From JAEDHM01 sp964368645 (GTDB taxonomy: Bacteria > Bacillota > Clostridia > Christensenellales > CAG-1252), in the NCBI GenBank assembly GCA_964368645.1, contig CAYJBY010000015.1:1-64000 (forward strand): DNA of 64,000 nucleotides, read 5' to 3'. The notes beneath the pieces are model-generated. The model did no database searches. It worked only from the letters and a program-made list of their open reading frames with translations, and was not told where the DNA came from. This document shows positions 25,845 through 33,323 of the stretch, one piece after another. The position numbers and the translations under genes are program-made. Every line of letters starts with the position of its first letter. Within the stretch, counting starts at the first letter, position 1.

Positions 25845-26045
25845 TTCTGTAATCGTCTTGCCAGTCTTGCTTTAACCATTTTTCTATAACTGTCTTGCTT
25901 TGTCGCCTTTTTTACTATTTTTTCCTATAATCGTTTTTCGCTTTCCGTCTTGCTTGTCTTACTTTGTTCGTCTTGCTTTAACCGTTTTTCTATAACTGTC
26001 TTGCTTGTCGATATTTAATCGTCTTGTTCTAATCTTCTTGCTTGT
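25845..26045. repeat. Tandem repeat array in purN-purO gap
   Basis: Units built on GTCTTGCTTTAACC and TTTTTCTATAACTGTCTTGC occur around 25855-25900 and again at 25970-26005, with decayed TCGTCTTGCTTG copies between. No gene on either strand. Confidence 0.8.
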
Positions 26046-26660
26046 CTATAATCTTTTTTCTAAAATCTTTTTGGCTACGGACTCCACGGCCTCGGGCAGT
26101 ATAATCCATTCCGCCTCTTCCATAACCCGTCTTTGCAGTATCTGCGGCGTATCGTCAGGGTGAACCGCCACTTCTTTTTGAAAAATGATTTCACCGCCGT
26201 CCGGCACCTCGTTCACGTAATGCACGGTGGCACCCGTGACCGTCTCCTTTGCCGCTAATACCGCCTCGTGAACCCTCAAGCCGTAGTAACCCTTGCCGCA
26301 AAACTTGGGAATAAGGGCAGGGTGTACGTTGATTATTCTGTTAGGATACAGAGCAGTAAAATCACCGCTTAGGATACTAAGGAAGCCCGCAAGCACAATC
26401 AGTTCCGCACCGACCGCCTTAAGCTCGGCGTTCAGCGCGTCCTCGTAGGCCGCTTGGTCGGCAAAGCTTTTGCGAGCAATCACCGCCGTCCTTATGCCGG
26501 CGTTCTCCGCTCTTGTCAGCGCGTAGGCGTTTTCGTTGCCTGAAATCACCTCGCACAGCACGGCGGAGCTGATGACTCCGCTTTTCACCGCGTCGATAAT
26601 CGCCTGCAAATTGGTGCCGCCGCCCGACACAAAAACCGCAACTCTTACCTTGTCCGTCAC
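26046..26660 (-). CDS. purN: Phosphoribosylglycinamide formyltransferase
   Basis: Uses 10-formyl-THF to formylate GAR. The 204-residue length is typical. It opens VRVAVFVSGGGTNLQAIIDA, carries LAGFLSIL and the catalytic INVHPALIPKFCGKGYYG segment with the active-site Asn and His, and D-x-G (VNEVPDGGEI). The start is GTG, overlapping the purM stop (GTGA), so translation is coupled. Confidence 0.95.
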   Translation of the reverse strand: MTDKVRVAVFVSGGGTNLQAIIDAVKSGVISSAVLCEVISGNENAYALTRAENAGIRTAVIARKSFADQAAYEDALNAELKAVGAELIVLAGFLSILSGDFTALYPNRIINVHPALIPKFCGKGYYGLRVHEAVLAAKETVTGATVHYVNEVPDGGEIIFQKEVAVHPDDTPQILQRRVMEEAEWIILPEAVESVAKKILEKRL

Positions 26661-27697
26661 CGCAGTATAACCCCCTCGTCGGAACTGACGGTTTGCCCCA
26701 AAAGGTAAGCGTTCACGCCCATTTCCTTAAGCAAGGTTATTGCCTTATCCGCGTCCTTTGCGTCCACAACCGCCGTCATACCCACGCCCATATTATAGGT
26801 GTTGTACATATCCCTTTCGGGTATGCCGCCCACTCTCGCTAAGGTCTTGAAAATCGGCAGTACTTTCACGTCCTGCTTGCAAATCTCCGCGCCGATACCC
26901 TTAGGCAGGCTACGGGGAATATTCTCATAAAAACCGCCGCCTGTAACGTGCGCCGCCGACTTAACCGTAACCGTTTCAAACAGTTTCAGCATAGGCTTAA
27001 CGTAAATCTCGGTGGGCGTAAGCAGGGTTTCGCCCAAGGGTGCGCCGTTAAGCTCCTCGTAACTCTTGCCGAGGTCGCAATTCTCCAAATCGAAAACCTT
27101 TCTCACCAGCGAAAAGCCGTTGCTGTGAACTCCCGACGAGGGGAGCGCGATAATAGCGTCGCCGGGCTTTATTGCGGTCTTGTCCAAAACCTTATCCCTA
27201 TCCACGATACCTACCGAAAAGCCTGCAAGGTCGTATTCGTTTTCAGGGTAAAAGCCGGGCATTTCCGCCGTTTCTCCGCCGATTAAAGCGGAACCGGATT
27301 TAACACAGCCCTCGGCGACTCCCGCCACGATGTCGGCGACTCTTTCGGGTACGTTCTTACCCACCGCCACGTAGTCTAGGAAGAACAGCGGTTTCGCGCC
27401 ACAGCAAATCACGTCGTTGACGCACATAGCCACGCAGTCGATACCCACCGTATCGTGCCGATTAAGCAAAAAAGCAAGCTTCAGCTTGGTGCCTACGCCG
27501 TCCGTGCCGCTGACCAAAACAGGCTTTTTGTACCCCGTCAAATCCAGAGAAAACAAGCCGCCGAAACCGCCGATATCGCCTAACGCGCCCTCGGTCAAGG
27601 TTTTCGCCACGTGCTTTTTCATAAGCTCCACAGCCTTGTAGCCTGCGGTTATATCCACGCCTGCGCTCTTGTAGCTCTCGCTAAAGGATTTTGCCAT
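26657..27697 (-). CDS. purM: Phosphoribosylformylglycinamidine cyclo-ligase (AIR synthetase)
   Basis: Converts FGAM to AIR with ATP; cytosolic homodimer. The 346 residues include YKSAGVDITAGYKAVELMK at the N-terminus, SGTDGVGTKLKLAF, GGETAEMPGFYPENEYDLAGF and VTGGGFYENIPRSLP, all PurM hallmarks. AAAGGAGAT precedes the ATG, and it overlaps purN by 4 bases. Confidence 0.96.
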   Translation of the reverse strand: MAKSFSESYKSAGVDITAGYKAVELMKKHVAKTLTEGALGDIGGFGGLFSLDLTGYKKPVLVSGTDGVGTKLKLAFLLNRHDTVGIDCVAMCVNDVICCGAKPLFFLDYVAVGKNVPERVADIVAGVAEGCVKSGSALIGGETAEMPGFYPENEYDLAGFSVGIVDRDKVLDKTAIKPGDAIIALPSSGVHSNGFSLVRKVFDLENCDLGKSYEELNGAPLGETLLTPTEIYVKPMLKLFETVTVKSAAHVTGGGFYENIPRSLPKGIGAEICKQDVKVLPIFKTLARVGGIPERDMYNTYNMGVGMTAVVDAKDADKAITLLKEMGVNAYLLGQTVSSDEGVILR

Positions 27698-27733
27698 AAC
27701 TCGATATCTCCTTTGCCGTCCTTAACGGCGTTG

Positions 27734-29134
27734 TCAATTCTTGCCGTCCTCAGGGGTGGCGGTGGGGTACACGTTGTCAAAACAAGCCGTGCAGTAGCCG
27801 CCGCATTTTCTGTTTGAACCGCAGGCGATTTGCTTCACGTTGGTAACGCTAAGGTAGCCAAGCGAGTCCACGCCGATAGCCTTTTCGATTTCGCTGTGGG
27901 TGTGGGTGCAGGCGATTAGAACGTCACGGGAAGCTATATCGGTGCCGTAATAGCAGGGATTTTTGAAGGGGGGCGCGGATACTCTCATATGCACCTCGGT
28001 AGCCCCTGCGTCCCTAAGCAGCTTGACGATACGCGCACTGGTGGTGCCGCGGACGATGCTGTCGTCGATTAAGACCACGCGCTTACCTCTTACCGTAGCG
28101 GAAACGGGATTGAGCTTTATGCGAACCAAGTCCTCTCTGAACTTCTGTCCGGGGGCGATAAAGGTTCTGCCGATATACTTATTTTTGATAAAGCCCAAGC
28201 CGTAGGGAATGCCCGACTGACGGGAGTAGCCTATTGCCGCGTCGATACCCGAATCGGGAACACCTATAACGATATCGGCTTGAACGGGGTGTTCAAGGGC
28301 GAGGAAAGCTCCTGCGCGAAGACGCGCCTCGTGAACGGAACAGCCGTCCACCACCGAGTCAGGTCTGGCAAAGTAAATGTACTCAAAAACGCAAAGGTTC
28401 TTTTCCGCCTTACCGCAATGCTCGGTAAAGCTCTTGACTCCCTCTGCGGTAAAAACGATGATTTCACCGGGGGCCACGTCGCGGACGAACTTGGCGTCCA
28501 CCGCGTCCAAGGCGCAGGTTTCGGAGGCGATAACGTAACTGCCGTCCTCCTTAACGCCGTAGCATAAGGGGCGGAAGCCGTTAGGATCTCTAACGGCGAC
28601 CAGCTTGTTATGAGTCATAAGGACGAGGGAATACGCACCCACCAGTCTGTCCATAACCCTGCCGATAGCCTCCTCGATGTTGTCGCAATTAAGTCTTTCC
28701 TTGGTAATGAGGTAGCTAAGCAGTTCCGCGTCGCTGACGCTGGTAAAAATCGCGCCGTTCAGCTCCTGCTCAAGTCTAAGTTCCTTGTAGTTGACTAAGC
28801 TTCCGTTGTGGGCTAAAGCCATACAGCCGTTATAATGATTGACCATCATAGGCTGTGCGTTGACCTTGCCGTCCGTACCTGCCGTACCGTAGCGGCAGTG
28901 ACCGACCGCCATAGTGCCTTTGCCGAGGTACTCCATCGCGGCAGGGGTAAAAACGTCGTTGACTAACCCCACTTCCTTATAGCATTTCAAAACGCCGTTG
29001 TCGTTGACGGCGATACCTGCGCTCTCCTGACCTCTGTGCTGTAGGGCAAAAAGTCCGTAATAGGCAAGGTGCGCCACGCCGTTACGCAAGGGGCTGATAA
29101 TTCCGAAAACTCCGCATTCTTCTTTCAGCTTCAT
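27734..29134 (-). CDS. purF: Amidophosphoribosyltransferase
   Basis: Committed step: PRPP plus glutamine gives phosphoribosylamine. The 466-residue enzyme is of the Bacillus class: a short leader MKLKEE precedes the N-terminal nucleophile Cys of CGVFGI; glutaminase domain with GHCRYGTAG; PRPP loop VVLIDDSIVRGTTS near 345; and C-terminal cysteines GGYCTACF consistent with a 4Fe-4S cluster. The start is one base after the purC stop, so it is translated as a coupled pair. Confidence 0.96.
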   Translation of the reverse strand: MKLKEECGVFGIISPLRNGVAHLAYYGLFALQHRGQESAGIAVNDNGVLKCYKEVGLVNDVFTPAAMEYLGKGTMAVGHCRYGTAGTDGKVNAQPMMVNHYNGCMALAHNGSLVNYKELRLEQELNGAIFTSVSDAELLSYLITKERLNCDNIEEAIGRVMDRLVGAYSLVLMTHNKLVAVRDPNGFRPLCYGVKEDGSYVIASETCALDAVDAKFVRDVAPGEIIVFTAEGVKSFTEHCGKAEKNLCVFEYIYFARPDSVVDGCSVHEARLRAGAFLALEHPVQADIVIGVPDSGIDAAIGYSRQSGIPYGLGFIKNKYIGRTFIAPGQKFREDLVRIKLNPVSATVRGKRVVLIDDSIVRGTTSARIVKLLRDAGATEVHMRVSAPPFKNPCYYGTDIASRDVLIACTHTHSEIEKAIGVDSLGYLSVTNVKQIACGSNRKCGGYCTACFDNVYPTATPEDGKN

Positions 29135-29135
29135 T

Positions 29136-29822
29136 TTACGCCTCGAACTCGAAGAAGAGTTTGGAAAGAGTCATAGGCTCTACGTACTTGCCATCCTTAT
29201 ATACGCGCATATTGCCGCTGGCGATTTCGTCGATTAGGATAACCTTGTCGCCGCTGTAGCCGAACTCAAACTTAATATCATAAAGCTCCATACCGCGTTT
29301 TACCATCTCGTCGTTGACGACAGCGGTGATTTTTTGAGTCATAGCCTTAACGTCCTCGTACTGCTTGTCGCTCATTACGTTAAGGGCGATAAGACCGTCC
29401 TTGGTAACGAGGGGGTCGTCCTTGGCGTCATTTTTGAAGGTGGTTTCAACGTAAGAGGGGAGAATTGCGCCCTCTGCAACGTACTCCGAGTAACGGCGGT
29501 AAAAACTGCCTACCGCCCTTCGACGGCACACAACCTCAAGTCCCTTGCCGAAAACCTTTGCAGGCAAAACTTCCATTGTGGTAGCGTTAAGGTCGGCGGA
29601 TACGTAATGGGTAGCAACGCCGAGTTTTTTCAGCAGCTCAAAAAAGTACACACTCATACGGAGGTTAATATTACCTACTCCGGCGATAGAAAGCCCGACG
29701 GTATTGGCACCGGGATCGAAAACGCCGTCCGTACCCGTAACGTCGTCCTTGAACTTCAGCATATAATTGCCGTTATCTAAAGCGAACACGTCCTTAGTCT
29801 TGCCTTGATAAATCTTTTTCAT
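29136..29822 (-). CDS. purC: SAICAR synthetase
   Basis: Joins aspartate to CAIR using ATP. The 228-residue length is normal for bacterial PurC. It opens KKIYQGKTKDVFAL, has the PurC ATP-lid FKDDVTG and EVVCRRRAVGSFYRRY, and closes with DIKFEFGYSGDKVILIDEI. GGAGG precedes the ATG, 11 bases after the purE stop. Confidence 0.96.
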   Translation of the reverse strand: MKKIYQGKTKDVFALDNGNYMLKFKDDVTGTDGVFDPGANTVGLSIAGVGNINLRMSVYFFELLKKLGVATHYVSADLNATTMEVLPAKVFGKGLEVVCRRRAVGSFYRRYSEYVAEGAILPSYVETTFKNDAKDDPLVTKDGLIALNVMSDKQYEDVKAMTQKITAVVNDEMVKRGMELYDIKFEFGYSGDKVILIDEIASGNMRVYKDGKYVEPMTLSKLFFEFEA

Positions 29823-29833
29823 AGTAACCTCCG

Positions 29834-30328
29834 TTATTTATTAAATTTTGCCGCGGTTTCCGCGTCCTTTTTGAGTATTTTGTCACGGGCGGCAATCCGT
29901 TGTGCCGCCAATCTTTCTTTAAGCTCGCCGTCCGATAACGCGAGTATTTCGGCGGCTAAAATCGCGGCGTTTGCCGCACCGTCGATAGCAACGGTGGCAA
30001 CAGGAATACCCGAGGGCATCTGCACCGTGGACAAGAGAGCGTCCAAGCCGTCCAAGGCAGAGGACTTAATAGGAACACCGATAACAGGCAGTAACGTGAC
30101 GGCGGCAATAGCCCCTGCTAAGTGGGCGGCTTTGCCTGCCAAAGCGATTATCGCGCCGAAACCGTTTGCCTCCGCGGAAACAGAAAACGCCCTCGTTTCC
30201 TCGGGCGTTCTGTGTGCGGAAAATATATGTACCTCGTAAGGCACGGCAAGCCCGTTGAGGGTACTCACCGCTTTTTCGGCAATCGGCATATCGCTTTCAC
30301 TTCCCATAATAATGGCAACCTTTTTCAT
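29834..30328 (-). CDS. purE: N5-carboxyaminoimidazole ribonucleotide mutase
   Basis: Class I PurE, 164 residues, moving the carboxyl group of N5-CAIR to give CAIR. It begins KKVAIIMGSESDMPIAEKA and has the active-site AHRTPEE loop and GLAGKAAHL-like IALAGKAAHLAG. A PurK partner is not in the window. It is the first gene of the purine operon, with AAAGGAGG before the ATG and a palindromic hairpin just upstream of that site. Confidence 0.95.
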   Translation of the reverse strand: MKKVAIIMGSESDMPIAEKAVSTLNGLAVPYEVHIFSAHRTPEETRAFSVSAEANGFGAIIALAGKAAHLAGAIAAVTLLPVIGVPIKSSALDGLDALLSTVQMPSGIPVATVAIDGAANAAILAAEILALSDGELKERLAAQRIAARDKILKKDAETAAKFNK

Positions 30329-30344
30329 ACGACCTCCTTTTTCT

Positions 30345-30362
30345 CGGCGGATTAATCCGCCG
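30345..30362 (-). promoter_or_regulatory. Perfect palindrome upstream of purE RBS
   Basis: CGGCGGATTAATCCGCCG is a perfect 18-base palindrome ending 7 bases before AAAGGAGG. It may be a protein operator or an RNA hairpin protecting or flanking the ribosome binding site; a second hairpin (CGGGC-AAAA-GCCCG) lies just beyond. Confidence 0.6.
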
Positions 30363-30490
30363 CGCTTATTGAGTCGGGCTTTTGCCCGTTGCTGTTAAAG
30401 GGTTACAGGAATTGCGGCTTTACAGTGCCGCAAACTGTCTTCGCAACCGCTTATACCGTCGTTCCTAGGATTTAACTTTGTCACAAAGGA

Positions 30491-30640
30491 CTGTCATTCT
30501 GAGGAACAACCACGTTACGACTCGGGGTTCCCCGCAAAAACACAACGTGTTATTGTGGGGTGGTTGTTCGGGGTTCCCCGCAAAAACACAACGTGTTATT
30601 GTGGGGTGGTTATAGAATCTCGCGTTTAGCGGCTATCTTC
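30491..30640. repeat. Composite repeat inserted between riboswitch and purE
   Basis: A TGTCATTCTGAGGAACAAC head (30492 on) and a GAATCTCGCG tail (30611 on) are separated by two tandem 46-base copies of a unit running from CGGGGTTCCCCGC to GTGGGGTGGTT, each a potential strong hairpin (CCCCGC with GTGGGG). Intact head-tail elements without the insert occur elsewhere in the window, so the inner unit appears nested in the outer one. Confidence 0.8.
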
Positions 30641-30668
30641 TTGTTCATTACCGCTTGTTTTAGGCGGT

Positions 30669-30710
30669 AAAAAACAAAAAGGGCAGAATTACCTTACGGT
30701 AAACCTGCCC
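30669..30710 (-). terminator. Riboswitch expression-platform terminator
   Basis: GGGCAG/CTGCCC with an inner TACC/GGTA pairing forms a stem at 30681-30710, followed on the minus strand by TTTTTGTTTTTT. The 5' arm overlaps the conserved 3' block of the ZTP aptamer, so ligand binding should block this stem and let the purine operon be read. Confidence 0.88.
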
Positions 30711-30786
30711 AGACGGACGACATTATCTCTCTCGCTACTTCCACGTGGTAATCCACTTTCCGTCAGTTGTAACGAGCGCTTTTCCA
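30700..30786 (-). ncRNA. ZTP (pfl) riboswitch of the purine operon
   Basis: On the minus strand the leader contains AACTGACGGAAAGTGGA, ACCACGTGGAAGTAGCGAG and, after a linker, CCGTCTGGGCA. These are the two conserved halves of the ZTP/ZMP aptamer, including the pseudoknot-forming CCGYCUGGGCA block. ZMP (AICAR) rises when 10-formyl-THF is short. An on-switch here fits an operon holding both formyl-THF-using enzymes and folD. The promoter is at 30794-30822, the terminator directly downstream, and purE follows about 340 bases later. Confidence 0.93.
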
Positions 30787-30793
30787 TACTTAA

Positions 30794-30822
30794 ATATTAT
30801 CATAGCAAAATCCTCTTGTCAA
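30794..30822 (-). promoter_or_regulatory. Purine operon promoter
   Basis: Consensus TTGACA (30817-30822), 17 bases, TAATAT (30794-30799) on the minus strand, directly upstream of the ZTP aptamer. Confidence 0.85.
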
Positions 30823-30879
30823 AGGAAAACACCACAATAAAAAACGATTTTTCGGAAAGCTGTTACCGTCATCGAAGAG

Positions 30880-30970
30880 GATATCTGTCATTCTGAACGA
30901 GTGGCACACGGCTGTGAAGAATCTCGCCGAAAGGCGGTTAATCGTTACACTATACGGAAACGGGCTTCCC
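30880..30970. repeat. Dispersed TGTCATTCTGAACGAGTGG element, left flank of XRE cassette 1
   Basis: Copy of the element running from TGTCATTCTGAACG through GAAGAATCTCGCC to GGAAACGGG. Near-identical copies lie at 32962 and 33119, so this and the right-hand cluster bracket the AT-rich cassette 31028-32723 in the same orientation. Confidence 0.85.
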
Positions 30971-31027
30971 GTCCAGTCAATGTTAATCTCTTACGATACT
31001 TTCACCTGATGTATCGGCGGTAAAAAA

Positions 31028-31297
31028 TTATTCTTTTTTGTCATCTTCATTGCTAGTGTACATTGTCTTTAGAGCGACAACAAAAACTAACAACCCCGAC
31101 ACAATTAGGATACCGCCAATACCGTACAATACACTGTGAACCATATCGGCAATTGCAAATTCTTCTTCTCCATATGCAATGCTATTAAAATAATAATAAT
31201 CTGCACCGTTATCAATGCACTTCGCACCCATAACTATTGCCGTTATACCTATCGCAATTAAAAAAATAATTAATACTATTTTTTTCCATTTATTCAT
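31028..31297 (-). CDS. Small two-helix membrane protein of XRE cassette 1
   Basis: An 89-residue protein with two hydrophobic spans (residues 7-25 and 54-76) separated by an acidic, Tyr-rich 28-residue loop, and a charged tail (SNEDDKKE). No family recognised. AAAGGAGAT precedes the ATG. It follows the lipoprotein gene on the same strand and shares its low GC content, so it is probably part of the same transcription unit. Confidence 0.7.
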   Translation of the reverse strand: MNKWKKIVLIIFLIAIGITAIVMGAKCIDNGADYYYFNSIAYGEEEFAIADMVHSVLYGIGGILIVSGLLVFVVALKTMYTSNEDDKKE

Positions 31298-31354
31298 ATT
31301 TATCTCCTTTATTTAGGCATTTATTATCTGGTTTTTGAATTTTTGCAGAATTTA

Positions 31355-32113
31355 TCAATAATTCGAAAAACCAAAATTCTTCAGGGTTACTTTATTGCTT
31401 GCACTACATACGGAGTCTATAGTTTTAATGCATAATGCATAATTGCTTTTTGTTGAAGTGTATAGCAAATCCCAAGCACTAGAATCGCCTGTACCTTCTT
31501 CAACTGGAACTTCGAATTTTTCTTTATCAACATTATAGTAGGTATAAAGTGACAGATTTTCAAGCGTTATCACAGCGGAGATGCTTGATTTATACACCGT
31601 GCCTTGTATATTACCGACGTAGTTTGTAACATAATCCCAATCGCCGTTCTTTTTAAGTGTAAATATACTTGTTATTGTGGTTGATAATGCACCATAACGA
31701 TTCGCAAAAGAAAGAGTTAGCTCACCATTTGCATTTTTCTGCTTGCTAAAAGTCAGCACTTTATCATACGAAGATTCCTTGTCGGCAAGGGTAAACGGTA
31801 CTAAATAATCGTATATTATATCCGTAAATAACTGATTACAGTTGCTACACCTAATAACGCCGTTATGTCCTTTCGCCAGACTGGTTTCAGCAATGATTTC
31901 GCCACAATCGCTGCATTTTGTTCTTTTTGTTCCTCCCGCTTCACACGTTGCCGTATCGCTAAGAAGGTCACAATTACTATGGTCACAATTTTTAACTATA
32001 TCGGTACTCCGCGAATTATTGTTCTCTTGCAACCCGTTTTGATTGAATCCACAAGCAGATATTGACACTATAATAAGTATTACAAACACGAAAAAAATCG
32101 CTCTTTTTTTCAT
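31355..32113 (-). CDS. Secreted lipoprotein with Cys-rich segment, XRE cassette 1
   Basis: A 252-residue protein with a lipoprotein signal (hydrophobic residues 5-18, lipobox SISAC with Cys 21). After a Asn/Ser-rich linker it has paired cysteines (CDHSNC, TKCSDCGEII, RCSNCNQLF) resembling the small Cys-knuckle modules of clostridial surface proteins, then a ~150-residue beta-rich domain I do not recognise. The base composition is distinctly AT-rich against neighbouring genes. GGGAGG precedes the ATG. Probably attached to the outer face of the membrane; function unknown. Confidence 0.75.
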   Translation of the reverse strand: MKKRAIFFVFVILIIVSISACGFNQNGLQENNNSRSTDIVKNCDHSNCDLLSDTATCEAGGTKRTKCSDCGEIIAETSLAKGHNGVIRCSNCNQLFTDIIYDYLVPFTLADKESSYDKVLTFSKQKNANGELTLSFANRYGALSTTITSIFTLKKNGDWDYVTNYVGNIQGTVYKSSISAVITLENLSLYTYYNVDKEKFEVPVEEGTGDSSAWDLLYTSTKSNYALCIKTIDSVCSASNKVTLKNFGFSNY

Positions 32114-32147
32114 TTTAATTATCCTCCCTCGGCTGGTATTAAAACAT

Positions 32148-32414
32148 TTATTCTAAGTACATTATCAATGAATTGTACCTTTCGCTTCCATTGACGACTT
32201 GTTCTGTCTCACGACTGGAATCATCATATATAATTAAAAAAGTAGTGACTTCCTCTGTCTTTTTATGCCTACTTCCCCATTTATCTTGTTCGCTGGATAG
32301 CCACGTTCCACCCAAGCCAGCTGCCAAACCAGTCAATAATCTATTTTTCTTTTTACTGGCGCTTGTTTCTTGTTCTTTGGTTGATAAGATTTTAGTTTTT
32401 ACTATCGTTTTCAT
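32148..32414 (-). CDS. Hypothetical 88-residue protein, first gene of XRE cassette 1
   Basis: No recognised family. The product has a basic N-terminal third (KTKILSTKEQETSASKKKNR), a small Gly/Ala-rich stretch (LLTGLAAGLGGTWL) too short to be a confident membrane segment, and a polar C-terminal part (TTFLIIYDDSSRETEQV). Its RBS is GGAGGG, and it is transcribed from a promoter carrying two operators, divergent from an XRE-type regulator. Confidence 0.65.
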   Translation of the reverse strand: MKTIVKTKILSTKEQETSASKKKNRLLTGLAAGLGGTWLSSEQDKWGSRHKKTEEVTTFLIIYDDSSRETEQVVNGSERYNSLIMYLE

Positions 32415-32437
32415 TATTTCCCTCCTGAAAATGCGAA

Positions 32438-32454
32438 TATCCCATATTGGGATA
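32438..32454. promoter_or_regulatory. XRE operator 1, cassette 1
   Basis: TATCCCATATTGGGATA, a perfect 7-3-7 inverted repeat just downstream of the -10 box of the minus-strand promoter, covering the expected transcription start. Confidence 0.85.
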
Positions 32455-32459
32455 AAGAT

Positions 32460-32488
32460 ACTATACCAAACTGGGATAATTTTGTCAA
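32460..32488 (-). promoter_or_regulatory. Cassette 1 promoter with operator 2 in its spacer
   Basis: TTGACA (32483-32488) and TATAGT (32460-32465) with a 17-base spacer. A second 7-3-7 palindrome (32462-32478, one mismatch from operator 1: TATACCA against TGGGATA) overlaps the -10 and fills most of the spacer. The operator centres are 24 bases apart. A repressor bound here would block transcription of the 88-residue, lipoprotein and membrane protein genes. Confidence 0.85.
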
Positions 32489-32516
32489 GAGCAAATTTCC
32501 AATGGAGGTATGTGTT

Positions 32517-32723
32517 TTGCGATTAAAAGAATTACGGATAAAGAAAAAAATCTCACAACTAAAGCTCGCACTTGACTTAAATACCTCTCAAAATACCATA
32601 AGCCGTTACGAAACAGGAGAAAGGGAAGCAGGTTACAGCGTGTTAATCGCAATAGCCGACTATTTTGACGTATCAATAGATTATTTGTTAGAACGCACCG
32701 ACAATCCGAAAATCAATAGATAG
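32517..32723 (+). CDS. XRE-family HTH repressor, cassette 1
   Basis: A 68-residue single-domain Cro/C1-type DNA-binding protein: LRLKELRIKKKISQLKLALDLNTSQNTISRYETGER is the helix-turn-helix core and SVLIAIADYFDVSIDYLLERTD is the usual C-terminal helix pair. GGAGG at 32504-32508 places the start at the TTG at 32517 (8-base spacing); an upstream in-frame ATG at 32502 overlaps the ribosome binding site and is unlikely. It faces the two palindromic operators and the divergent lipoprotein cassette, its obvious target. Confidence 0.88.
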   Translation: MRLKELRIKKKISQLKLALDLNTSQNTISRYETGEREAGYSVLIAIADYFDVSIDYLLERTDNPKINR

Positions 32724-32727
32724 CAAA

Positions 32728-33290
32728 CGCCTATATCTGTCATTCGGAACGAGTGGCACTCTGTTAAGTTTATTGTGCCGCATAAACGCGAGATTCTTCG
32801 TTGTGACAAAGTCACGTCCTCAGAATGACAAACCCCGAGTGTTCCCGAGATTCTGTGCAAGAATATCTACTATTGTTGCAGAGTGGGGTTAGCGACTATT
32901 TTCTTAACAACAAAAAGCCAAAGTATTACCGACTCCGACTCTTGTTTAATACTGAGATATCTGTCATTCTGAACGAGTGGCGCACGGCTGTGAAGAATCT
33001 CGCCGAAAGGCGTTTAATCGTTATTAGGCGGCTAATCATTACACTCTACGGAAACGGATTTTCCATTAAAAATAGCCGAAGTATTGCCTACTCCGACTCT
33101 TGTTTAATACTGAAGATATGTCATTCTGAACGAGTGGCACACGGCTGTGAAGAATCTCGCCGAAAGGCGGCTAGTCATTATCAGGCGTTTAATCGTTATT
33201 AGGCGGCTATCATTACACTGTATGAAAACGGGCTTTTCATTAACAACAAAAAGCCGAAGTATTACCTACTCCGACTTTTTTATTGGTGTT
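32728..33290. repeat. Repeat cluster, right flank of XRE cassette 1
   Basis: It starts with TGTCATTCGGAACG, a nested inverted copy (GAGATTCTTCG...CAGAATGACA near 32790-32830), then two tandem ~157-base units (about 32905 and 33063). Each unit holds AAAAGCC/AATAGCC, AGTATT, CTCCGACT, TGTCATTCTGAACGAGTGGC, GAAGAATCTCGCC and GGAAACGG, and a third partial unit ends at 33290. Open frames crossing it are repeat translations, not genes. The final AAAAAGCC...ACTTTTTT hairpin could act as a terminator. Confidence 0.85.
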
Positions 33291-33323
33291 TTATTCCGTT
33301 GTGTAATTATCCGTTCCTTGTCC

